Assembly (NCBI GenBank): GCA_963752745.1
Contig: CAVWAK010000028.1
Location: 1-64,000 of the forward strand
Direction of reading: 5' to 3'
From: Thiogranum sp963752745
GTDB taxonomy: Bacteria > Pseudomonadota > Gammaproteobacteria > DSM-19610
DNA: 64,000 nt
Shown here: in pieces, positions 26,725 to 35,822 of the stretch
Position numbering within the stretch: position 1 is the first letter of the stretch
Layout of the letters: each line of letters begins with the position of its first letter
The notes under the pieces: generated by a model
What the model was told of the DNA's origin: nothing
What the model saw: only the letters and a program-made list of their open reading frames with translations
Database searches by the model: none
Position numbers and translations under genes: made by a program

Positions 26725-27996
26725 ATGAAGACTTGCGTGCGTTATCTCTACTCTTTTCTGCTCTATACGGCCTTGCCATGGGTGTTTCTGCGGCTCTGGT
26801 TAAAAGGCCGGCGATCTCCGGGGTATCGCGATCACTGGCGCGAACGGCTTGGTTACCTGGATGGCGGGTTGTGCGGTGCGATCTGGGTGCATGCTGTATC
26901 GGTTGGTGAAATGCGTGCTGCCGCACCACTGATCCGTGCGTTGCGGAAGCGCTACCCTGATTACCCTCTTGTAGTCACCACGACAACACCAACGGGTCGA
27001 CTAACGGCTGAGAAGTTGTATGGGGAGGACATCAGCTGCTGTTATCTTCCATACGATTTGCCCGCTGCTACTCAGCGCTTCCTGGCAGCGCTCAAACCGG
27101 CGTTGTGTATCATCATGGAAGTGGAAATATGGCCGAATCTGTATGCTGCTGTGCGATCGCAGGCCGTGCCGCTCTATCTTGTCAATGCGCGCTTATCGGA
27201 CAGCTCATACCGGGGTTACAAGAGACTGAAAAGCTTGATGCGCACAGCGTTAGGCAGCATCACCCATGTTGCAGCGCAGACTCAATACGACCGGGACCGT
27301 TTTCTCGACCTGGGCATGCCTGCCGATAAAGTCAGTGTCGCAGGCAATCTTAAACTGGATGCGGGGCTTCCGGTCGACTTCCATGCTTGCACTGACAGCC
27401 TCCGCGCCAGGTTAAAATCAGGCCGGCCAATATGGGTGGCCGGTAGTACGCATGATGGCGAAGAAGTAATAGCGCTGGATGTGCATGCGCGGTTACTGAA
27501 GCACGTTTCGGATGCATTATTGATTCTGGTGCCGAGACATCCGGAGCGTAGCAGTGACGTTGCCAGCATGTGCCAGTCAAAGGGTGTTAGCTTCAAAATC
27601 TATAGTGAAGTGGACTCGTTAGAGCGCGAGGCGCAGGTATTGATTGTGGATCAGCTGGGACTGCTCGTCTATTGCTATGGCATTGCCGAAGCGGCCTTTA
27701 TCGGTGGCAGCCTGGTGGATCATGGAGGGCACAACCCGGTAGAGGCCATACTCGCTGGAGCACCATTAATCACCGGGTCAGGTATCGGTAATTGCCAGGC
27801 ACTCTATGATCAACTGCTGGAAGTCGGTGCCGCGCATATCGTGGCAACAGGTGATGAGCTTTTCGCCAGTCTGCAAGGGCTGCTGAGCGAGCCTGAGAAA
27901 AACAGACAGTTCGTTGAAGCCGGTCAGGGAGTTGTTCGGGAGGGGGGCAGTGCGCTGGTGCAGCTGATGCAATTGCTCGGCGGAGTACTGGAATAG
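26725..27996 (+). CDS. waaA: 3-deoxy-D-manno-octulosonic acid (Kdo) transferase
   Basis: GT30 enzyme that attaches Kdo to lipid IVA on the cytoplasmic face of the inner membrane. It has one N-terminal membrane helix (YLYSFLLYTALPWVFLRLWL) and the GT30 motifs YRDHWRERLGY, IWVHAVSVGEMRAAAPLI, IIMEVEIWPNL, VAGSTHDGEE, LVPRHPERSS and GGSLVDHGGHNPVEA. At 423 residues from ATG 26725 it has the family length. The frame extends upstream to 26614, but that part overlaps the acyltransferase start on the other strand. How many Kdo residues it transfers cannot be predicted. Confidence 0.96.
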   Translation: MKTCVRYLYSFLLYTALPWVFLRLWLKGRRSPGYRDHWRERLGYLDGGLCGAIWVHAVSVGEMRAAAPLIRALRKRYPDYPLVVTTTTPTGRLTAEKLYGEDISCCYLPYDLPAATQRFLAALKPALCIIMEVEIWPNLYAAVRSQAVPLYLVNARLSDSSYRGYKRLKSLMRTALGSITHVAAQTQYDRDRFLDLGMPADKVSVAGNLKLDAGLPVDFHACTDSLRARLKSGRPIWVAGSTHDGEEVIALDVHARLLKHVSDALLILVPRHPERSSDVASMCQSKGVSFKIYSEVDSLEREAQVLIVDQLGLLVYCYGIAEAAFIGGSLVDHGGHNPVEAILAGAPLITGSGIGNCQALYDQLLEVGAAHIVATGDELFASLQGLLSEPEKNRQFVEAGQGVVREGGSALVQLMQLLGGVLE

Positions 27997-27999
27997 AGA

Positions 28000-28524
28000 C
28001 TAGCTGCGCCGCAGTCCCCGTCGCCGTGCCATGGCATCGCCCATCTCTTCGAGTTGTCGCTGGCTGATGATGTGTTGCGCCATGGCCAGTACATCCTCGT
28101 TTTCGAATTTGATATGGGCCCGGTAGAGGTCGCAGAACTGTTGCAATTGCGCGGGAAACCCGGGGTTCTCTGCGAGGTCACCGGGCTTCTTGAAAGCTGT
28201 GGCCAGTGATTCCCAGAGCACTGCCAACTGTTCATGTTCCTGTTTCAGGCGAAAAATCATGTCGGCGAGCTTGAGCGACTGGTGCTGGAGAAGGGGGAAC
28301 AGGTCTTCTTCCTCGTCCTGGTGATGGTGGACAGCGCTCCTGGAGAAATATTTTACCGCGTTGCTGATGGCACTGCGGGCTTCAGCATCGACACCGTTTT
28401 CGGCAATGTGTGCCGGCAATTTTTCCAGCGTATCGCACTGGGCAAGCATGCGTTCATGACAGGCGCGCAATACACCGAACGGGTCGTTGAAATCGGGTAT
28501 TTCCGGTATCAGTGAATCACTCAT
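28000..28524 (-). CDS. Hemerythrin-domain protein
   Basis: 174-residue all-helical protein. Iron-ligand candidates are the His in LRACHERMLAQCD, HHHQDEEEDLFPLL, LKQEHEQLAVLW and YRAHIKFENEDVL. This spacing fits the HHE/hemerythrin family, which binds a di-iron centre and is used for oxygen, NO or iron handling. The C-terminus is short and basic (RRRGLRRS). The ATG overlaps the stop of the tolC-like gene upstream as ATGA, so it is translated from the same message. A link between an efflux outer-membrane protein and hemerythrin is not explained by known pathways. Confidence 0.88.
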   Translation of the reverse strand: MSDSLIPEIPDFNDPFGVLRACHERMLAQCDTLEKLPAHIAENGVDAEARSAISNAVKYFSRSAVHHHQDEEEDLFPLLQHQSLKLADMIFRLKQEHEQLAVLWESLATAFKKPGDLAENPGFPAQLQQFCDLYRAHIKFENEDVLAMAQHIISQRQLEEMGDAMARRRGLRRS

Positions 28525-29858
28525 GAATTTGGCGATGGCAGGTTTTTCGGTGTCGGCGGTACCAGTGCCTGGTTCAGTTCTTCCAGGTCATCTTCGGTAA
28601 GGATGCCGGAAGCCTTTTTCAAACGCAGCTGGTCGACTACATAGAGATAGCGTGCGCGTGCATGATTCAGGCGGGCAAGGAAATATTCACGCTGGGCATC
28701 GAGTACATCGACAATGGTGCGGGTGCCAACCTCGAAGCCGGCTTCTTCAGCCTCAACGGCAACCGCGGTGGACTCAAGTGAGCGCCCCAGAGCTCTGACC
28801 TGGGCGATATCGGTTTTGACGCCCCGGAACGCGTTACGTGTTTCCAGCTCGACCGCGCGGACTTCCTGCTGTAGCCGGTCGGTGGATTCCTGAAAACGGC
28901 TGCGTGCCTGGCGGGTGCGCGAGTTGACGGCGCCGCCCTGGTAAAGGGGAATGTTCAGCTGTAGCCCGATTTGGCTATCCTGACGCTTCTGCTGTACTTC
29001 TCCACCAAAATTTCTGTCGACGTAACCGGCGCTGGCGTTGAAATCCACTGTCGGCAGGTGACCGGCGCGCTGGAGCTGGATCTCCTGCTTTGCGGTTTCG
29101 GTAGTGGCCCGGGCTGCAAGGATACTCAGATTGTGTTGCTTGGCTTGTTCGATCCAGGCGTCGGGAGAATCCGGTTCGGGGTTGCTGAGCTCGAGGTCGG
29201 GCTTCAACAGGTTGACGCGATCATAGTAGGTGCCGACTACTTCGAGCAGGGAATCCTTGGCTTCTACGAGGTTGCTGATAGCCTGTATTTCCAGGCTGAC
29301 TGACAGATCGTAACGTGCCTGTGCGGCTTTGACGTCGGTGATAGCAATCAGGCCTACCTCAAAACGCTGAGTGGCCTGATCCAGTTGACGGCCGATGGAT
29401 TTTTTTTCGGCCTCGGCAAACTCGAGATTGTCCTGCGCGTCGAGTACCTGAAAATAACGCTCTGTGACCAGTATCATCAGTTCCTGCTGCGCAGCGACAT
29501 AGTCGGCCTCTGCACGGGCAATTTCGCTATCAGATTGACCGAGTACGATCCAGCGGTCATAACGGAATACCGGCTGAGTCAGATTGAGGCTGACGACCTT
29601 GTCGGTACTGTAATCAGCAGGTGCCGAGGGATCCGTGTCCTTACGACGATTGCGATCTATGGCGCCGCTGGCGCCGATATTGGGCAACAATTGCGCCATA
29701 GCCTGGGGGCGCTGTTCGCGTACCGCTTCCAGACTGGAGCGCGCCGCTGCCAGTTCCGGGTTGGTGCGTGCCGCCTCCCGGTAGACTTCCATAAGGTCTG
29801 CGCCATTGGCAGAACCACACAGGAGAAGGCTGATGAGGATCAAGCGTTTCAGCAACAT
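28521..29858 (-). CDS. tolC: TolC-family outer-membrane channel protein
   Basis: Trimeric outer-membrane exit duct for type I secretion and efflux. From ATG 29858 a signal peptide (LLKRLILISLLLCGSANGA) precedes DLMEVYREAARTNPELAAARSSLEA, the family's first repeat. Internal repeats are visible in VLDAQREYFLARLNHARARYLYVVDQLRLK near the C-terminus and in LNLTQPVFRYDRW. Length is 445 residues, close to E. coli TolC. The frame is open 20 codons further upstream, but the signal peptide fixes the start. Next to it lie a rhodanese and a Pcm-like methyltransferase; tolC next to pcm and rhodanese is a common gammaproteobacterial order. Confidence 0.93.
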   Translation of the reverse strand: MLLKRLILISLLLCGSANGADLMEVYREAARTNPELAAARSSLEAVREQRPQAMAQLLPNIGASGAIDRNRRKDTDPSAPADYSTDKVVSLNLTQPVFRYDRWIVLGQSDSEIARAEADYVAAQQELMILVTERYFQVLDAQDNLEFAEAEKKSIGRQLDQATQRFEVGLIAITDVKAAQARYDLSVSLEIQAISNLVEAKDSLLEVVGTYYDRVNLLKPDLELSNPEPDSPDAWIEQAKQHNLSILAARATTETAKQEIQLQRAGHLPTVDFNASAGYVDRNFGGEVQQKRQDSQIGLQLNIPLYQGGAVNSRTRQARSRFQESTDRLQQEVRAVELETRNAFRGVKTDIAQVRALGRSLESTAVAVEAEEAGFEVGTRTIVDVLDAQREYFLARLNHARARYLYVVDQLRLKKASGILTEDDLEELNQALVPPTPKNLPSPNS

Positions 29859-29865
29859 GTAATTC

Positions 29866-30187
29866 TCAGTAGGTTGGCATTTGCCGGTCGACGTCAGCAG
29901 CCCAGGCTGCGACACCACCGCGTAAATTGACTACGTTTGAAAATCCCTGGCTTTCAAGGAACTGGCATACCATGCGGCTGCGTATACCATGGTGGCAAAT
30001 AACAATGGTTTCCCTGTCCGAGTTCCAGTTCCTGCAACTGGTGAGGAACAGAACGCATCGGTATCAGTATCGATCCATCGATACTTGCCTTGTCGAACTC
30101 CCAGGGCTCACGTACGTCCAGTAACAGTGGCTGCTCTGCCACTGTATCCAGATAGCCGTGCAGCTCGGTCGCAGAAAACTCGCGCAT
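29866..30187 (-). CDS. Rhodanese-like sulfurtransferase, frameshifted
   Basis: Single-domain rhodanese of about 107 residues. The first frame (MREFSATELHGYLD, PLLLDVREPWEFDKASIDGS) runs into a frame change near 30018. The other frame gives TIVICHHGIRSRMVCQFLESQG and FSNVVNLRGGVAAWA, ending at TGA 29866-29868. The active-site loop CHHGIR has the catalytic Cys and the CxxGxR pattern. One extra base at the CC near 30018 explains the shift. It lies between pcm and tolC on the same strand. The sulfur acceptor is unknown. Confidence 0.85.
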
Positions 30188-30191
30188 GGTT

Positions 30192-30854
30192 TCAGAATTT
30201 GAAGCTTTCGGGTTGCTGTGCATTTTCCAGTGCCGGGATAGACGTCTCGAACAGGCTTTCCTGGTTCCATTCCTGTTCGCCGACGCGGGTAATCAGCAGG
30301 GCCTCCATTATCGGTGGTTTGCCGACTATGACAAACATGCGGCCACCGGGGTTCAGCAGGGCATGGAATTTCCGGTGCAGTACCGGCAGGGAACCGGTAA
30401 TGGCGATAACGTCGAAACGCTTTTCAGTCTGCAGGCCGGCAGCGGCATCGGCTGTTTCCAGTGTGACATTGTTGATGCCATGTTTGTCCAGTACGGTGCG
30501 CGCCTGATCGGTGAAATCGGTGTACAGGTCAACCGAGTGGACGCTGTTGCCCAGGCGTGCCAGGCAGGCTGTCAGGTAGGCGCTACCCGTGCCGATTTCC
30601 AGCACGCTGTCACCTTCTTCAATGGACAGGCTCTGCAGCAGCCTGCCTTCCAGCTTGGGTGCCATCATGAATTGCCCGTTTGCGAGCGGGATGCTGAAAT
30701 CCGAGAATGCCATGGAGGCATACTGCCCGGGCACAAATTCTTCGCGGGGCATGCTGGACAGCACGTTCAGCACGCGGTCGTCGAGTACATCCCAGGGGCG
30801 GATTTGCTGTTCAATCATGTTGAAGCGGGCTTGTTCTATATTCATTGAGCTCAT
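30192..30854 (-). CDS. Protein-L-isoaspartate O-methyltransferase-like protein
   Basis: Class I methyltransferase of the Pcm family, 220 residues from ATG 30854. Features are ARFNMIEQQIRPWDVLDDRV, VLNVLSSMPREEFVPG, the SAM-binding VLEIGTGSAYLTACLARLG and FDVIAITGSLPVLHRKFHAL with LNPGGRMFVIVG. The classic family has PYDRI and PVGG elements, so this is the short gammaproteobacterial branch that lies beside tolC. Whether it repairs isoaspartate or methylates another target is unknown. ATG 30845 is an alternative start. It diverges from the thiC leader. Confidence 0.85.
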   Translation of the reverse strand: MSSMNIEQARFNMIEQQIRPWDVLDDRVLNVLSSMPREEFVPGQYASMAFSDFSIPLANGQFMMAPKLEGRLLQSLSIEEGDSVLEIGTGSAYLTACLARLGNSVHSVDLYTDFTDQARTVLDKHGINNVTLETADAAAGLQTEKRFDVIAITGSLPVLHRKFHALLNPGGRMFVIVGKPPIMEALLITRVGEQEWNQESLFETSIPALENAQQPESFKF

Positions 30855-30962
30855 TGTGGTTATTCCGGCGCAAATTTGTCCAAAGGGTACGGTCTTTGAC
30901 CGGGGCAGGCAAGACGCATCCGCTTGCATTGGATCAATCCTTTCGATACCGTTATTGGCCGC

Positions 30963-31045
30963 AGCTAGGGGTGCTCCTTGTTTACAAGCGGGCTGAGACA
31001 AACCCTTTGAACCTGATCCGGTTAATACCAGCGCAGGGAAGCTGA
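30963..31045 (+). ncRNA. TPP riboswitch (THI element)
   Basis: The sequence contains the conserved aptamer parts in order: CTAGGGGTGCTCC, GGGCTGAGACAAACCC, TTTGAACCTGATCCGG, TTAATACCAGCGCAGGGAAG. CTGAGA and ACCTGATC are the thiamine pyrophosphate contacts. It ends about 55 bp before the thiC ATG, close enough to hide the GAGAGGG ribosome site when TPP is bound. Confidence 0.96.
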
Positions 31046-31098
31046 AATCTGCGCCAGCCTTCCCCTGCACGTAACCTCGACTAGAGAGGGAAAGCACT

Positions 31099-32976
31099 AT
31101 GAGCGCCATCCCCGAAGAATTCGTTCGCAAGACCACAGAACTTTCTGCAGAAGTGACTCAGCCGTTTTCGGGCTCGAGAAAAATTTATGTGGAAGGCTCG
31201 CGTCCTGATTTGCGTGTCGGCATGCGTGAAATTCAGCAGGACGAGACAGCTGCCAGTTTTGGTGCCGAAAACAATCCGCCAATTACTGTCTATGATACCT
31301 CTGGTCCGTATACGGATCCGGAGGTAACGATCGACCTGCTCAAGGGCTTGCCGGATCTGCGTAGTGCCTGGATCGAAGAGCGCAGTGATAGCGAGTGGCT
31401 GGATGGGCCCAGCTCCGAGTTTGGCAAGGAGCGTGCTGAAAATGCCAGGCTGGCGCAACTGCGCTTCGAGCATATCCGCAGACCGCGCCGCGCCAAAGCG
31501 GGCGCCAATGTCAGCCAGATGCACTATGCGCGCAAGGGTATTGTTACGCCGGAAATGGAGTACGTGGCGATTCGCGAGAACCTGCGCCTCGAACAGCTGA
31601 AAGGCAGTGGCTTGCTTCGTCAGCACAGAGGGCAGAGTTTCGGTGCAGCGCTGCCGGACAAGGTTACGGCGGAATTTGTACGTGACGAGATCGCCCGGGG
31701 TCGTGCCATTATTCCGGCCAATATTAACCACCCGGAACTGGAGCCGATGATTATCGGCCGCAACTTCCTGGTCAAGGTCAATACTAATATTGGCAACTCC
31801 GCAGTAACCTCTTCCATTGCTGAAGAAGTGGAAAAAATGGTCTGGTCAACGCGTTGGGGTGGCGACACGGTCATGGATTTGTCGACCGGCAAGAATATTC
31901 ACGAAACCCGCGAATGGATTCTGCGCAACTCACCGGTGCCTGTAGGCACGGTGCCCATCTACCAGGCGCTGGAAAAAGTCGACGGTAAGGCCGAAGACCT
32001 GACCTGGGAGTTGTTCCGCGACACGTTGATTGAGCAGGCCGAGCAGGGCGTTGATTACTTCACTATCCATGCCGGTGTACGTCTGCAGTATGTGCCGCTG
32101 ACGGCAGATCGTGTCACCGGTATTGTATCGCGTGGTGGTTCCATCATGGCGAAGTGGTGTCTTGCCCATCACCAGGAGAGCTTCCTCTATACGCACTTCG
32201 AAGAGATCTGTGAAATCATGAAGGCCTACGATGTGTCGTTCTCCCTGGGTGATGGTTTGCGCCCGGGTTCGCTCGCGGATGCCAATGATGATGCCCAGTT
32301 CGGCGAGCTGGAAACCCTGGGTGAGTTGACCAGAATTGCCTGGGATCACGATGTGCAGGTAATGATCGAAGGCCCGGGTCATGTGCCTATGCAGCTCATC
32401 AAGGAGAATATGGATAAGGAACTGCGTGATTGTTACGAAGCACCGTTCTACACGCTTGGTCCGCTGACCACCGATATTGCGCCAGGCTATGATCACATCA
32501 CATCAGCCATCGGGGCGGCCCAGATTGGCTGGTACGGTACTGCCATGCTTTGTTACGTTACCCCGAAGGAGCATCTCGGTCTGCCCAACAAGGAAGACGT
32601 GCGGGTAGGCATTATCACTTACAAGATTGCTGCCCATGCTGCCGACCTCGCCAAGGGGCATCCCGGTGCGCAAGTGCGTGACAATGCCATGTCAAAAGCG
32701 CGTTTTGAGTTTCGTTGGGAAGACCAGTTCAACCTCGGGCTGGATCCCGAGCGTGCGCGTGAGTATCACGATGAGACCTTGCCCAAGGACTCAGCCAAGG
32801 TTGCACATTTCTGTTCCATGTGTGGTCCGCATTTCTGTTCCATGAAAATTACCCAGGACGTGCGTGAGTATGCGCGGCAGAAGGGCATGTCAGAGCAGGA
32901 TGCGCTTCAGCAGGGCATGACTGAAAAAGCTGTGGAGTTCGTCAAGGGTGGGAGCGAAATTTACAAGAAGGCCTGA
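31099..32976 (+). CDS. thiC: Phosphomethylpyrimidine synthase ThiC
   Basis: Radical-SAM enzyme that rearranges aminoimidazole ribotide into HMP-P, the pyrimidine part of thiamine. It has 625 residues, the usual bacterial length. Features include SRKIYVEGSRPDLRVGMREI, NANIG-type substrate residues (NTNIGNSAV), DYFTIHAGV, MIEGPGHVPM and the C-terminal cluster ligands in HFCSMCGPHFCSM, which give the noncanonical CX2CX4C 4Fe-4S site. A TPP riboswitch controls the gene. thiE and thiD, acting next in the pathway, lie 23 kb away without an evident riboswitch. Confidence 0.98.
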   Translation: MSAIPEEFVRKTTELSAEVTQPFSGSRKIYVEGSRPDLRVGMREIQQDETAASFGAENNPPITVYDTSGPYTDPEVTIDLLKGLPDLRSAWIEERSDSEWLDGPSSEFGKERAENARLAQLRFEHIRRPRRAKAGANVSQMHYARKGIVTPEMEYVAIRENLRLEQLKGSGLLRQHRGQSFGAALPDKVTAEFVRDEIARGRAIIPANINHPELEPMIIGRNFLVKVNTNIGNSAVTSSIAEEVEKMVWSTRWGGDTVMDLSTGKNIHETREWILRNSPVPVGTVPIYQALEKVDGKAEDLTWELFRDTLIEQAEQGVDYFTIHAGVRLQYVPLTADRVTGIVSRGGSIMAKWCLAHHQESFLYTHFEEICEIMKAYDVSFSLGDGLRPGSLADANDDAQFGELETLGELTRIAWDHDVQVMIEGPGHVPMQLIKENMDKELRDCYEAPFYTLGPLTTDIAPGYDHITSAIGAAQIGWYGTAMLCYVTPKEHLGLPNKEDVRVGIITYKIAAHAADLAKGHPGAQVRDNAMSKARFEFRWEDQFNLGLDPERAREYHDETLPKDSAKVAHFCSMCGPHFCSMKITQDVREYARQKGMSEQDALQQGMTEKAVEFVKGGSEIYKKA

Positions 32977-32989
32977 TCAGGCGCGCGGG

Positions 32990-34390
32990 CTAGCGCGGTG
33001 ACAGTTTAATCAGGATCCGGTTATTTGCCAGCGCGGCATCGTTCCAGCTTTGTGCGGTGGCGCTGGCTTTTTCCGGGTACGGCATCAGGTGTTCATCTCG
33101 TGGCAAGGTTACGACTTCCAGGCTAATGGTGTCGTCAGACAGTAGCGGTGTGCTGGCCAGGAAATTTGCAAAACGCAGTGACTGATGGGCGGCGGGTGTA
33201 TCGGCAGCTTGCACCGGGTTGCCGATGAAATCACATTCTTCGGCGCTGGTGTCGGGCACTGGCAGCTGAAAGCCTTCTTCCTGGCTACCCGCCAGGCAAA
33301 ATTCGCCAGCATGTGTTTGCAGCGTTACCACGCCCTTGAAGCCGGCTTCACTTAACCGGGTCAGTAACGATTCGATGGTGGTGGCACGGCTGCCATCCAG
33401 GGCGATTTCATCGTTGGGATAACCGAGTTCCTGGTTCATTGCCCAGGCAGTTGTCTCCCAGCTGGAGCGGAGTTCTGCCCGGGTTTCGTCCTGTAGCGAC
33501 TGCAATTCGGTAATGGTGTTCCGGGCTGACTCGCTGCTGGCATCTTCTGAGTCCGCCGCCCCGAGCGCTTCGATCTCAGTCTGTGACTGTGTGTTATGGA
33601 TCGAATAGTTCCAGCCCAGGGAAAGCAGTAGCAGCAGGGCCATTAAAATGACCGGGAGGTTTGACGGGTTGGATGTTGCCGTCTGCTCGTCGGATACCTG
33701 TGTACCGGCGAGTTTCTCATCCAGTTCCCTGTTCAGTTTGCCGGCTGTGTTACGGGCCACATTCTCCATGCTGAGCAGAACGTCCTTGCGGATCTCAACG
33801 CGTTGTTCTTCGAGTAAACTGCGAAGCTGCTGATCCAGTTCGCGGCTAGCGGTGTGAGCAGGTGAGTGCATGCCCGGCTCTACAAACGCAGTTACCGGAG
33901 GCGGTGGGGGAGCTATGGGTTGCCGGCGGGCAATATCCTCGGCGCGCTCGGAAGCGCTTTCATCGCCGTTGCTGCGTGCCTGGTTTTTCTGGCGGCGCTC
34001 ATCGTTACGGCGTTCTGCCACCAGGCCGATTTTTTTCAGCGACTCAAACAGTTCAACCGGGGCCACGGTTTTCGGCAGCACTCCGACAGCACCCAGGGCA
34101 CGTGCCTGTCCGACATACAGATCGCCGCCCTTTGACGTGTACATCATTACCGGGATGGTGGCTGTATCGGGGTTGTTCTTAATCGCCTTGATGGCTTCGA
34201 AGCCGTCCATGCCGGGCATCATGTGATCCATGAAAATGACATCTGGCCGATTGTGGATCAGGAAATCCAGTGCCGCGCTGGCGGACTCTACTGTATCCAC
34301 CAGCAGCTCGTGTTTTTCAAGCATGCGCCCCAGCACCAGGCGGGCTGACTTGGAGTCGTCGACAACCAGTGCGCGTTTTTTTTTGGTCAT
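32990..34390 (-). CDS. Membrane-anchored CheY-like response regulator
   Basis: 466 residues from ATG 34390. Residues 1-120 are a receiver domain with acidic pair VVDDS, phospho-acceptor Asp55 in VIFMDHMMPGMDGF and the conserved Lys in LPKTVAPVEL. A charged linker with a proline run (about 155-170) and a likely coiled coil (about 180-230) lead to one hydrophobic helix at about 244-263 (LPVILMALLLLLSLGW). The remaining 200 residues would lie in the periplasm if the N-terminus is cytoplasmic. They have no motif I recognise, though SLLTRLSEAGFKGVV repeats an element seen in OmpA-like proteins. Function is unknown. It converges with thiC. Confidence 0.8.
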   Translation of the reverse strand: MTKKKRALVVDDSKSARLVLGRMLEKHELLVDTVESASAALDFLIHNRPDVIFMDHMMPGMDGFEAIKAIKNNPDTATIPVMMYTSKGGDLYVGQARALGAVGVLPKTVAPVELFESLKKIGLVAERRNDERRQKNQARSNGDESASERAEDIARRQPIAPPPPPVTAFVEPGMHSPAHTASRELDQQLRSLLEEQRVEIRKDVLLSMENVARNTAGKLNRELDEKLAGTQVSDEQTATSNPSNLPVILMALLLLLSLGWNYSIHNTQSQTEIEALGAADSEDASSESARNTITELQSLQDETRAELRSSWETTAWAMNQELGYPNDEIALDGSRATTIESLLTRLSEAGFKGVVTLQTHAGEFCLAGSQEEGFQLPVPDTSAEECDFIGNPVQAADTPAAHQSLRFANFLASTPLLSDDTISLEVVTLPRDEHLMPYPEKASATAQSWNDAALANNRILIKLSPR

Positions 34391-34516
34391 CACTGCTCCT
34401 GTAACTACTGCTGTGGCTTGCAAGTGTACTGGTAGGAATTTACCTTAAATCTGACTGTTCGTCAGTGTGTTTCACGGGCCTCGTTATTGAGTTTACTCTT
34501 CGGGTCTGTAGAGTGC

Positions 34517-35809
34517 CTAGTTATCGTAGGCGAGGAAAGCGAGTAGTGCCCGGTGCAGATAATCGGTATCACGTGCACCTGCTGTTTCGCGAATCGAGTG
34601 CATGCCAAAGGTGGGGACACCAATATCCAGTGTGCGCACACCAATGGCGCTGGCGGTGATCGGTCCAATGGTGCTGCCGCAGGCCATATCGCTGCGCACA
34701 ACAAATGATTGCACCGGTACCCCGGCTTGTTCACACAGCAGCCGGAACAACCCGGCGGTTTCGCTATTACTTGCGTAGCGCTGGTTGGCATTGATTTTGA
34801 TCACCGGGCCCTGATTCAGCAGCGGCCCGTGATTGGCGTCGTGCCGGTCAGCGTAATTCGGGTGTATGCCATGTGCGTTGTCAGCGGATATCAGCCAGGA
34901 ACGGTTGATGCAGCGTGCCAGTTCCTGCGGACCCGTACACAGGCGTTCCAGTACCGACTTGAGGAATGTGCCATCGGCGCCACAGCTTGATGCGCTGCCA
35001 ACCTCTTCGTGATCACTGCATATCAGCAAGCGGTTGGTATTGCCTTCACTATCGATAAGTGCACGTGCGCCAATATAGCAGCTGAGCAGGTTGTCGAGTC
35101 TGGCGCTGGTGATAAAGTCCTGCTGCAGACCGACAAGGCTGCCGGGCTGGTGGTCGTACAGCGACAGCTCAAAATCCAGGACAGCCTCGATGTTGAGTTC
35201 CGGGTGTTGTGCCCGCGCGAGTTCCCGCAATAGTTCGCGGAAGCTGACTTCGGGCTGGTCGCCCATCTGCATAAGCAGGGGAGGCAGGTGTTTCTGGGCG
35301 TTAAACGTTGGTGTCAACGCGGAATCGCGGTCGAGGTGTATGGCAAGGCTGGGAATTACGGCAACCGGTTCGTTGAAGTCGATTAACGTATTGCCAAGGC
35401 GTTGTTGCCGGTTGCGATAGCTTATACGCCCGGCGATCGACAAGTCACGGTCAAACCACGGGTATAACAGTACGCCACCATAGACTTCCACGCCCAGCTG
35501 GTAATAGCTCTGGTTGACCAGGTCGGGTTCCGGTTTGATATGCAGGCACGGGCTATCAGTGTGAGCACCTACCATGCGCAGACCACTGTCGGCGATATCG
35601 TTGTCTTCCAGGCAGAAAGCAATCAGCGAGGAATCATTGCGTGTCACCAGGTAGCGTCCACCCGCTTGCAGTTGCCAGCGATCGGCTTCGTCGAGGGCTG
35701 TGTAACCGGCTTTTTCCAGCAGCTGCCTGAGCGTGGCAGTGGCATGAAACGGGGTGGGTGATGCCTGTATAAAGTCGATCAGATTCTGGTTCAGTGAGGT
35801 ATTGGTCAT
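34517..35809 (-). CDS. apeB: M18-family aspartyl aminopeptidase
   Basis: Cytoplasmic di-zinc exopeptidase of 430 residues from ATG 35809. Metal-ligand motifs are MVGAHTDSPCLHIKPEP, LICSDHEEVGSASSCGADGTFL and ADNAHGIHPNYADRHD. The C-terminal DMACGSTIGPITASAIGVRTLDIG and FGMHSIRETAG are family-typical. Known members remove N-terminal acidic residues. The frame is open further upstream, but the chosen start gives MTNTSLNQNLIDFIQASPTPFHAT, the normal beginning. A DUF1289 gene lies 13 bp upstream on the same strand, so the genes form one transcript. Confidence 0.95.
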   Translation of the reverse strand: MTNTSLNQNLIDFIQASPTPFHATATLRQLLEKAGYTALDEADRWQLQAGGRYLVTRNDSSLIAFCLEDNDIADSGLRMVGAHTDSPCLHIKPEPDLVNQSYYQLGVEVYGGVLLYPWFDRDLSIAGRISYRNRQQRLGNTLIDFNEPVAVIPSLAIHLDRDSALTPTFNAQKHLPPLLMQMGDQPEVSFRELLRELARAQHPELNIEAVLDFELSLYDHQPGSLVGLQQDFITSARLDNLLSCYIGARALIDSEGNTNRLLICSDHEEVGSASSCGADGTFLKSVLERLCTGPQELARCINRSWLISADNAHGIHPNYADRHDANHGPLLNQGPVIKINANQRYASNSETAGLFRLLCEQAGVPVQSFVVRSDMACGSTIGPITASAIGVRTLDIGVPTFGMHSIRETAGARDTDYLHRALLAFLAYDN

Positions 35810-35822
35810 GGTTGTCCGTTTT

